Assembly (NCBI GenBank): GCA_011523055.1
Contig: WTHQ01000006.1
Location: forward strand, 25,320 to 62,762
Length of the DNA: 37,443 nt
Origin: Methanobacteriota archaeon
GTDB lineage: Archaea; Thermoplasmatota; Poseidoniia; Poseidoniales; Thalassarchaeaceae
Direction of reading: 5' to 3'
A program made the translations under genes and the position numbers. The notes below the pieces were generated by a model. The model was not told the DNA's origin, searched no databases, and worked only from the letters and a program-made list of their open reading frames with translations. Positions 7,872 to 17,400 of this stretch are shown piece by piece. Numbering within the stretch: position 1 is the first letter of the stretch; each line of letters opens with the position of its first letter.

Positions 7872-8281
7872 AGTCAAGCGCCGAGATGACGTATGCAGCA
7901 CAGACACTAGGGCTGACGGAGTGGGGGACCATCCGAATGGAGGACTTAGTGAAACAAATCGACATCGGAGTTCACGACCATGAGAAAGGAGTCGCCCAAC
8001 CAGTTCGCTTCGACATCGAGGTCCTTGTTTCCCAAGCAAACGATTTCGAAGACACAATCGACGATGTACTGGACTATGAATACCTAGAAGGCACAGTACA
8101 ATCAATCCTGTCCGAGTCGCGAGCAGAGTTGCAAGAAACCATCGCAAAAAAAATACTAGACAGGGTCTTGGAACCGAGAACGGCTCTAGCGGCAACAGTT
8201 TCACTCACGAAAATCGAGGTCATGGGTTTTGACAGCAACCTGGGATGCACCCTTGCAAGGATAAAACGTAGCGGAAAGTAG
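7868..8281 (+). CDS. folB: Dihydroneopterin aldolase / epimerase family (FolB/FolX-like)
   Basis: 137 residues, tunnelling-fold family that forms ring-shaped oligomers and converts dihydroneopterin to 6-hydroxymethyl-dihydropterin plus glycolaldehyde (FolB) or epimerises its triphosphate (FolX). Alignment by eye to bacterial FolB: IGVHDHEKG carries the substrate-binding Glu in the place of E. coli IGVYDWE; LDYEYLEGTV matches the L-S-Y-A-D-I-x-E-T-V block; LTKIEV carries the catalytic Lys. An N-terminal extension of about 20 residues precedes the domain. The ATG overlaps the FolM stop. Archaea usually make pterins with MptA/MptB/MptD, so a bacterial-type aldolase is notable. FolB and FolX cannot be separated by motif alone. 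Confidence 0.78.
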   Translation: MKSSAEMTYAAQTLGLTEWGTIRMEDLVKQIDIGVHDHEKGVAQPVRFDIEVLVSQANDFEDTIDDVLDYEYLEGTVQSILSESRAELQETIAKKILDRVLEPRTALAATVSLTKIEVMGFDSNLGCTLARIKRSGK

Positions 8282-8289
8282 CTGGAGAG

Positions 8290-8374
8290 TGGTGCAGGGG
8301 GTGGGATTTGAACCCACGAAGGCCTTGCCACCGGAGCTTAAGTCCGGCCCCTTTGACCGCTCGGGTACCCCTGC
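8290..8374 (-). tRNA. tRNA-Leu (anticodon UAA), CCA encoded
   Basis: Read on the minus strand: 7-bp acceptor stem GCAGGGG (8374-8368) with CCCCTGC (8300-8294), discriminator A at 8293 and an encoded CCA at 8292-8290. The D arm begins CCCGAGCGG. The anticodon stem CCGGA...TCCGG holds loop CTTAAGC, giving anticodon TAA. A long variable arm makes it class II as expected for leucine, and the T arm is GTGGGTTCAAATCCCAC. No intron is visible. It lies 8 nt beyond the folB stop in the opposite direction. Confidence 0.95.
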
Positions 8375-8487
8375 GACCTGTCCGAGGCCAGTCTCAGACT
8401 TGAATCAAACCTAAGGGGCCCAATAACCGACACGGATATGGCTCAGTGGGTGAGAATCCTTTAACCCCAGACTTGACACCAACTTGC

Positions 8488-11358
8488 ATGAGCAGTGGAA
8501 ACGGAACATACCGAGCCACAAGGACTCAGGTGGTTGCATTGGCCATCGTTGTCCTGTTCCAGTTGGGCGCCACGCCAATGTCCTCATTGTCCGAAGAACC
8601 CCAACAGAAGATGGAATCCAGTGCATCCACGCAGATAGAAACGTACTCCTTGTACCTCACAACAGGTAACAATCTGTCAACTGTTTTGCCATCCGAAGGT
8701 GGCCAGCTAGAGGCCTCGGCACTGGACACCTCCCTTCGATTCACAACAAATGATTTGATGCAGACCATACAGGTAGTCGGCGACAAGAGACAGGGATCCA
8801 ACGGAAATAGCCAATACTACATTCCACTGAACATCTTCCTGAAGGCAGAGGGGCCACAAAACTCAGAGGTAACTTGGACTTTCAGTCTTCAGGCCGGTGG
8901 CTCAACTGTGGCAGAAAGCCAGTTGGAGAATCAGGCTTGCTCTGGCTTCGGGGGGTGCGACTTCGAACACGAGGCCATTGACGTGTACCTTACCGGATCA
9001 GGCGCGAGCTCATTCTCTGTGTCGGAGTCGGACGAGCTCGTCCTGATCATCAGAGCCGAAATGACACAATGCAACGGAGGCCTCTTCGACGATTGTGAGG
9101 CGAAAGTCGCGTTCAACCAAATCAGCGGGGACACAAGGTCATCCCTGATCGAGTTGAGCACGAACGCTGTCTCCGACACCGTCTTCTTCGTCCAGAGGCC
9201 TGGTGACGAGTTCATCGACGGTGCTGTTGTCGATTGGTATCCAAATGACGTCATCGGAGACCGGGAAATGCAGTTCAGCTTCGACGTAAAGAGCGCATTC
9301 GGAAGGAAGGACATCGAGTCAGTCGAATTGAGGCTGAGGTTCACCGAGACAAACCAATTGATGCTTGAGAAGGACCTGGAACCCGTCGACAACAAGATAG
9401 AATGGACCACAGAGGGGCTGTTCGGTAGATTCAAGTGGACGTATCAGAGCGGTCTGGAGTCGGGCGACTACGAGGCCGAGCTCAGGGTCACCGACGTTCA
9501 GTCAAACGTCTTCGTCATCACCCACGAGACCATCAAGATGAGCGAGCTCGGAGTCTCGCTGAAGCACGCTGACGAGAGGGCAGTAGAGTTCATCGCTCCA
9601 GGCGCGATAACGCCCATACCCCTGCAACTCATCCACCGAGGGGATGCAACACTGTCGATGGACGTGGATCTGCAATTGCTCACAACGCTGGGATCGGACT
9701 GGCTGGTCGAGTTCGACAGCCCAGGCGGCTACACAATGAATTCCGGTGGCACCATCCTCAGCCCAGTATTGACAATCACCGCCCCACTGGACCTGAGCTC
9801 CGTACCTCCGGAGATTAGGATACGGGCAATCGGCGAGGCTGAGGTTGGTGGCACGTTCAAGAGCGTCTCAGACACTCTGGAACTCAACATTGAGAAGTTA
9901 CAGGTCTACCAACCCCCCCTCGTGTCAGTTTGGGACGAGGAGAAGCAAACACTGATCGCCAACTCATCCATCCCGCAGATAGATCCCAGCGTGCCTAGAT
10001 ACGTCGAGGATGGCGAGTTCAACTCGTTCTTGATGGAGATCTTCAACTCTGGATTCACGTCAGACTCCTTCAGGATCGATGTACTCGAGAGATCCAAGTC
10101 CATCATTCAGATTTTCGACAACCAAACCGGCCAGAGAATACTCGAGGACGATGATGACGGAACATTCCACACGAACTCCCTTGATCGACACAACACCCAG
10201 ACCATCAGACTCTCAATCAAGCCATCCGGGGACAGATCCGATCCGGATACTGGGATGGTAAGACTTGAGGTAGCCAGCATGAACAACAGCTCACTGAAGA
10301 CCATTGTCGAGTTCACCATCCAGAGAACATTTGGCATACGTGCCGAGGTTTCCCAGGACTGTGATGGAGTCCCCCTTGGGTTCATCGAGACGGAAGACTG
10401 CTCCTCGACCTCCCTCAGGGTCAGAGTAACGAATAGCCTCTCGGGAGAGTCCGCCGCCGCGACGTCATGGCTGATCATCAACCCAGCATCGCTTTCAGAG
10501 AACACCGATCGCAATCAGGCATATGGAATCTGGACCTACAACATCATCGACAGCGCGGGCGCCAATGCACCGAAGGTTACCCTTGGCCCCGATGACTTCG
10601 TCGAGCTGCACATGACGATAGAAATGACATCGCAGGTCGTTGAGGGCAACCACACCATCTTCCTCCGTGTCAAAGAGGACGTCCCGTCCAATGAGGATGA
10701 AGCAAGGTACTTCGACCTCGCTATTACCCTGAATGTGCAGGCAGACGACCCTGAGTTGGAACTAGTGCAGGTGACCTCGAACCGAGGCATCGCCCCTGGC
10801 GACGAGTATGCGTACCAGATCAAGGTCAAGAATAAAGGAAACAGCCCCCAGACAGTTCTGTTGAGCGCCAGCGTCGACCAACAGGGGTGGAGCGTTGACG
10901 TTGAGGGCCCCTCCGGCTCACCTCTCGTTCAGATCCCAGCCTTTGAGGAAGTTACGTTCCGAATCAGGGTCACGGCTCCCGCCAATGCAAACAACGGGGA
11001 CAAGGTGCCCGTGACCATCGAGGCCAGCCCCTTCGCGACCGACCAAGCTTGGGCTGACTCCTACACGGCAGAGCTCACCCTGACCATGGTCGTTAGCATA
11101 TCTTCCATCATCGATCTCCTTGTCAACGAGGTATCCCACCCGCGAACATCGACGATCGTTGTCCTGGGGATCGCGATTCTACTGCTGTTTGCGGGCTTCC
11201 AATCTCGTGGTAGCCGTCGTAGGGTGGCAGCACAAATGGCATTGCTTGACGCCCTATCGAACGAAATCAATGCGCAGCCCAGTGCTGTGGTCGAGATCCC
11301 GAGCGAAGTTGAGCCAGATTACGAAGATGAGATGGACGATGACATCGAATTGGTCTGA
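8488..11358 (+). CDS. Large membrane-anchored surface protein with Ig/NEW3-like domains
   Basis: About 956 residues from ATG 8488 (a GTG at 8446 would add 14 residues before the signal peptide). An N-terminal hydrophobic segment (TQVVALAIVVLFQLGAT) looks like a secretion signal. The body is beta-rich with no enzyme motif seen and two Cys pairs near residues 150-200 (QACSGFGGC and TQCNGGLFDDC). The C-terminal quarter holds a NEW3-like (NPCBM-associated) domain around VKNKGNSPQTVLLSASV. A membrane helix (STIVVLGIAILLLFAGF) is followed by a short Arg-rich stop-transfer sequence and a strongly acidic tail (EDEMDDDIELV) that would face the cytoplasm. It precedes the 2970-residue surface protein by 58 bp, and the two may act at the cell surface together. 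Specific function unknown. Confidence 0.85.
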   Translation: MSSGNGTYRATRTQVVALAIVVLFQLGATPMSSLSEEPQQKMESSASTQIETYSLYLTTGNNLSTVLPSEGGQLEASALDTSLRFTTNDLMQTIQVVGDKRQGSNGNSQYYIPLNIFLKAEGPQNSEVTWTFSLQAGGSTVAESQLENQACSGFGGCDFEHEAIDVYLTGSGASSFSVSESDELVLIIRAEMTQCNGGLFDDCEAKVAFNQISGDTRSSLIELSTNAVSDTVFFVQRPGDEFIDGAVVDWYPNDVIGDREMQFSFDVKSAFGRKDIESVELRLRFTETNQLMLEKDLEPVDNKIEWTTEGLFGRFKWTYQSGLESGDYEAELRVTDVQSNVFVITHETIKMSELGVSLKHADERAVEFIAPGAITPIPLQLIHRGDATLSMDVDLQLLTTLGSDWLVEFDSPGGYTMNSGGTILSPVLTITAPLDLSSVPPEIRIRAIGEAEVGGTFKSVSDTLELNIEKLQVYQPPLVSVWDEEKQTLIANSSIPQIDPSVPRYVEDGEFNSFLMEIFNSGFTSDSFRIDVLERSKSIIQIFDNQTGQRILEDDDDGTFHTNSLDRHNTQTIRLSIKPSGDRSDPDTGMVRLEVASMNNSSLKTIVEFTIQRTFGIRAEVSQDCDGVPLGFIETEDCSSTSLRVRVTNSLSGESAAATSWLIINPASLSENTDRNQAYGIWTYNIIDSAGANAPKVTLGPDDFVELHMTIEMTSQVVEGNHTIFLRVKEDVPSNEDEARYFDLAITLNVQADDPELELVQVTSNRGIAPGDEYAYQIKVKNKGNSPQTVLLSASVDQQGWSVDVEGPSGSPLVQIPAFEEVTFRIRVTAPANANNGDKVPVTIEASPFATDQAWADSYTAELTLTMVVSISSIIDLLVNEVSHPRTSTIVVLGIAILLLFAGFQSRGSRRRVAAQMALLDALSNEINAQPSAVVEIPSEVEPDYEDEMDDDIELV

Positions 11359-11416
11359 TCGGGGTCCGAACAATGCTCCATTCCTCTTAAGTGCCTAACC
11401 GAGGGGAGTACGAAGT

Positions 11417-14400
11417 ATGAACCGTCCACATGGCTTACCGCGACGGCGGTCCGCTGTTGCCATAGTGGCTCTGATGATGCTTTCGACCGCATCCATTCTT
11501 CACATCGGCTCGATGCGTGCTGCAGCCTCCTTGGATGCGGATGGGGACGGTCTCGCATACGGTCTCGAATTTTACATCAACACACAGCCCCAGGACTGGG
11601 ACAGTGATGACGACGGTCTGCCGGACGGGTGGGAGTGGAAGTATGGCCTAGACCCCCTGTCCCCCAATGACCTAAACGGCTCGACAGGAGACCCGGACGG
11701 TGACCTCCTCACCAACCTGAACGAATACCTGTGGGGCATACCTGCTGGCTGGGACGACGTCTCCACCCCCTCCATTCTGGACAATGGTGTCTGGTGGAAC
11801 GGGACCGTCCCGGTAAGCAACTGGGACGAGGAGTCAGCCATGCAGATCATCCAAGGAAACGGTTCGGATGGGGTTGACGAGGACCCCGCGGGAAACTTGT
11901 GTACAAACGGGTTTGATGATGACTTCGACGGGCTAGTTGACTCTGCTGACCCTGATTTCGATGGAGACGCAGATTGTGCCTCCAATGATGACGACGGAGA
12001 CGGATTGATCGACGAAGATGTCGACGGCTGGGACACGGATGGAGATGGCATGGACGATGGCTGGGAGATCGCCTTCGGCCTTGACCCAACCGATGGCACG
12101 GGGGAGGATGGGGCATATGGGGATCCAGACAACGACGGGTTGCTCAACCTCTGGGAGTATGTCAACCCCGCTTGGTCGACAAGGGACGGCTCGACATTCC
12201 CGCCCACCCAGTACTTCCAACCAGGCCCCGATAACGGAACTGAAACCGAGACGCCATGCGACCCCGTGCTTGCCCTAGGCCCAGGGGGGTGCGCCTTCCT
12301 GACCGCTGAGGTCGACGGCATAACATTCACCGACCCATACTCCAACGACACCGACGGAGATGGTTTGAATGACTCCAGAGAAGCGTTGATACTCCTGACG
12401 GATCCAACTGCAGTCGACACAGACAACGATGGCATATCTGATGGCGTTGAGGTCAATGGGTCGTATGGCAATCCCCCCCTCGGATCTGACCCAAGGAACA
12501 ACAACACCGATGGAGATCCATTCGACGATGGCGTGGAGGACTCAAACTTCGACGGGAACGTGGACCCAGGGGAGACGGATCCGACCAGAATAGAGGACGA
12601 TGGGGATGCTGACGAGGATGGCATACCGAACTACATTGAGAACATCACATGCACTATGTGGGATCTCCCTGACACGGACTTTGGCGGGGTGAACGACGGT
12701 ACTGAGGGGGACTCCCATGGCACAGACCCCTGTGCGAGCACCAGCATCGTGAACGCAACAGTGGGGGACTGGGACCCACTAAGCCAGCAAATTACGCTAA
12801 ACTCTTCCTTAGGCATCCCACCCGGGCCCAACTGGCGAAGCCCGGATGCCATGTTGGGCGTGTACATCACCCAGTCGGGGGCGAGGACCGCCTTCACTTG
12901 GGCCCGGGTCGACAACCTCACTCTGGACTTGGTTCAACCAAGCCCGCCAAATAACACGGTTTGGATCAATGTCCTCAATGGCTCATGGTGCTGGAACAAC
13001 ACAGCCGGCGTGGTGAACGATCCGTGGTGCGACGACGATTACGCCGACACAGACGGCGATGGACTCGCAGACTGGGAGGAAGTACTGTCCGTCTACGGCT
13101 ACCTCTCAGACCCCACCTTGGTGGACACTGACTCGGACGGTGTGGACGACTGGACCGAGGTCTGGCTCGATGGGACCAACCCCGGAGAACCATGCTCCAA
13201 CAGGTTGGATACTGACTCAGATGGACTCAATGACTACTTTGAGAACAGCACTGGGTGCGACCTCACATATGGCAGTACGAGTCTGACCAACGGCTCCACC
13301 GATGGCTGGGTGACCCTCTGGAATGTCTCGGACTCGGATGAGGGGGGAGTCGGGGACCTCCAGGAGTACCTTGACGGCACAAACCCGCAGAACAACCCAT
13401 CGGACGATCAGAACCCTCTGGACACGGATGGTGACGGCGTGCCTGATCTGAATGAGGAACAAGGGGGCACCGATCCGGAAAACCCCGACACAGACGGGGA
13501 TGGCATACCCGATGGCGAGGAAATTTTCCTCGGATTGGATCCTCTGAACTCCTCCTCCAATTGGGGGCCCAACGATGTCATAGCCTTCGCATTCAATGAG
13601 GCTGATTCAGCGAATGCCTCGATCACGCCATTCTACCGTTGGTACACATTCGATGAGTACCTGAATGGCTCATGGGGCCTCAACCAGTCCGCGTACGGTC
13701 TCACCCAGTTGCAACTCAGCCAGGATATCCAAGGTGGCATCGCAGATCAATCCGCATGGGACGGGGGCACAAATCTGTGGGAGATCACATACATCTACCC
13801 TGGCTTAGGGCAACCAGGAAGCCAAGCGATACTTCCCTACAACCTGATCAACATCGAAAGCATGGTTGAGCCAGATGTAACCATTAACATCACGAACTCC
13901 ACCAGGGACCTGCTAATCGATGACTCGTTCTTGAGCTCGTTGAATGTCAACGTGCCCGACTACAACCTTTCTGACATACAAAAGCAGGAGTCAATTCCCT
14001 ACGCCGGGAGCCCATATGCCCTGAGCTACCCGGTTAATGATGACACAAATCGGACAATGGAGATATCCAATCAAGTCGTAGCGGCGTCAGGGGCCTTCTC
14101 AGCATGGGACAAGATAGAATCGATATCCGATTTCCTCACCAATGGGAACTCGACGGTGCAGTTCAATTGGTCGTCCTCTGGCTCTGGTTTCAATCAAGCT
14201 TCCCAGGGTCCCGATGGCCCCCGTGACATCTCCAGATGGATACTTGAGGACTCCAGGCTAGGCTCATGTGACGAGTACTCCACTACATTCGCGTTGATGC
14301 TTCGTACCCTGGGGATCCCGGCGAGGAAGGTAACCGGCCTGTCCGGGGGCGTGCAGGACACCGACCGCACGGCCCACACATTCTATGGTAGGCATGTCAC

Positions 14401-17400
14401 CTCTTGGGTCGAGGCCCACCTGCAAACAAATGAGAATCTAGGCGGGGTTGACCTTGGCTGGCAGCCATTCCAGGCCTGCCCCCCCGCACCGCCGATCTCC
14501 GTCTTGGACGTCAACAGGACGATTGGTACCCACGACAGGAACGCTTCAGAGGAGCTTTCCTTCCAAGCCAGGATCGTCTACTCCGAGAACGGAACCCCTG
14601 TCCAGAACGTCTCAGTCAGGACTCACCTCATCCCCCAATCCTTGGCCCTGAACCCACCTTTCTATGGATCCCTATCCGCATTCGGCTCGGCAGAAACGAA
14701 CGAAACTGGTTGGTTCACAATCACCTCAAACACCTCCTCTGTAACCTACTCCCGCCCTGGCCTGGCTGCCTTCGTGGTCGAGGTTTTGGGTGCGGGATCA
14801 GTGCCCTACCTCGTGATGACCAGCGAGACGGGATTGGCACAATCGCCAGCCGAGGCCTGGGGGCTAAACCTCACCGACGACCCCTCCATCACGATCTCTG
14901 ACCCCCAACCGATAGAGCTGCCATCTGTCGGCGCCGGCGTTACGACTGATCTCGAAGGCAGCTTCATGTGGGAGAATCCGGACCTCTCCGATCCCAGTGA
15001 CCTCGATGATGACACAAGCGGCACTCCCGCCTTCGAGATTTTCTTGGAGTACACCACCGTCACCGAAGGGGTGGTCAACATCTCAACCAACGTCTCCGAC
15101 CTCGGCTTCTTCCAGTTTCCCATCACGATAGGCGAGAACGAGCCGCTTGGGCCTCTGGACGCCAGAATCTGGTTCCCAGGGTGGAGAGAGGATGGTCTGC
15201 CCCCGTCAACCGCCGCAGCGCATGTGAGGCCGATGGGCATAGACTTCCAGATGAACGTGACACTCGCGCCCGACCTCGTCCTAACCTTGGAGGGCGGATA
15301 TGCAAACTCCAGCCTCCTAGGCATCAATGAGGACGTCAACATCAATGGATCTGCGCTCAGCAGGGGCGACACACCGGAGCCGATGAATGGAACCCTCTTC
15401 CTCGATATGAGGTCAGCCGAATCGAGCGGTAACTTCACTCCAATCTCCTCATGGACCCTCAACGACTCGAGCTGGTCCCAACAGCCCGGTGAGTTCCAGA
15501 TAACATGGAACTTCTCGGAGAACCGAGTCCCGATTCCATCTGGGCTGGTAGATGTCAGATTCAGATACCAAGCCGACGGACTGTTCGCTTCTGATTTCGA
15601 ACTATTCGAAGACACATTCGGGATTCTAGGCTACTTGAAGATAGAGTACGCTCTCGAACCCTCGTTGAGGGGTGTTGAGGCCACCGTCGAGGTCTCAATG
15701 ACGGACCACACGGGCACGCCCCTCCAGACCTACCCAGGCGTCTTCTCTCTCGACTACAACGGGAGCAGCGCCTGGACCCAGAACACCTCCACATCTAGTC
15801 TGGAGGTCGTTTGGACCCCAGGTGATTCCGTCAATACCCCTGCGGGGGACTATCCATGGGTCCTCAACTATAGTGGTTCCCAGTACATCAAACCGTTGTC
15901 CAACGTGGATAGCCACAGGCTGCAGGCCTTGACTCAGGTGACCTGGTCACTGGACCGGGACTGGTTCCACAGGAACTCAACTGGCTTTGCCAATGGGTCC
16001 CTCATCGACATCGGGCTTGCTACGCCCGTCACAGGGAACAACACGACCGTATCACTGACCCTTTCCATTCCCGATGGGAGCGGCCAGGGAACTTTCCAGG
16101 TGCCGATAGGGGAGGGCGAACTGGACACGGCGACGGGGGACTTCTCCGTAGAGTTCACGGCCCCGAGAAGCATACCCTCCTCTGTGTACGAGATGCAGAT
16201 AAACTTCGACTTCTACATGGGCCAAGATGGAGAAGGTCCGTACTACGTCATGCCATTCTCGGGCAACCTATTCGAGCAGATGGGCCTTGAAAGCGAATTC
16301 TCAATCGCCCCCACGCCCCAACAGGTCGAGGTGGTAGCAGGAACCGAATTCCAGGTGTCAGGCAGGGTCACCGACGCAGCAGACAACAGCGCCCTTAGCG
16401 GTGTGGAAGCCTTCCTGTGGCTCGACCTCGGGGGCCTGAACGAAACCCTGCTCGTATCCAGCACCACCGACCAAAGCGGTAATGTCACCCTGAATGCCAC
16501 GATGCCGGCTAATACGCCCCCAGGCATGATGAACCTGACGATGATCGTACTCGATGACTTGGACGATGCGATCGATTCCGAGGGAGCCACCAGGAGAACT
16601 GGGAACCAGTCTGGGCTGGTTGCAATAGTGATTGTACAGAGCGGAGTGTCGATCGAGTCTGCCCCAACCAGCGTCATCGCAGGTCAGAGCTTCTCACTAG
16701 CCGGAAGGGTAATTGACGACGTCGACTCCAATCGGACGGTAAATGGTCCGCTGGCCCTCCAAGTCAGATTCCTGAACGACGAAAGCGAGACCCTGATTCA
16801 GAGCGTCCTAACACTGGCCAACGGCTCATTCTCCTTGACCGTCCCCACCGATCCACAGTCCAATGGAATCACCAGCGGCAACAAGACGCTCATCGTGTCC
16901 GTCATCAACGGCTCCTCGCCGTACTATCTGACCTCATCGGGAATCACTGACATCCTGGTCATTGGGGTCACTCAGTTCACCCAACTGAAGCCGAACCTCC
17001 CCACTACTGCCGACAGAGGTGATGCCTTCGAGTTCTCTTCGATCCTGGTGGAGGCGAGCAATGATGACCTCGGCATCGAAGGCGCCCAAGTGACCGCTCG
17101 ATTCCACCACACATGGGTCGCCCCTGAGGTGACACTCTCGAACGGGTCAGCCACATTCCAGTTCCTGATTCCGCCAGAGCACCCACTCGGCCTCATCCAG
17201 ATTCAATTCTTTTTCAACGGCTCCTCGACCCTCCTTCCAACGAACTCCTCTACATTCAAATTGACCGTTAGATCGGAGACACAACTGTCGATCAACCCAA
17301 TTACGGGGAACCCAGTTGCGGGTGGGGCGTTTGACATCACTGGAACACTACTAAGTGGCAATGGGAGCACTCTGGTCAACAGGGTGGGGACACCGCTTTC

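Noticed and set aside
7710-8204. 164-codon minus frame over folM-folB
   Set aside because: Lies wholly opposite two supported genes; Arg/Leu-rich shadow.
11572-12624. 350-codon minus-strand frame opposite the TSP3 repeats
   Set aside because: Ser/Pro-rich low-complexity translation that mirrors the Asp/Gly codons of the repeats on the plus strand; no domain or start signal.
14806-15615. 269-codon minus-strand frame inside the giant surface gene
   Set aside because: Shadow of the plus-strand gene; composition not protein-like and no motifs.
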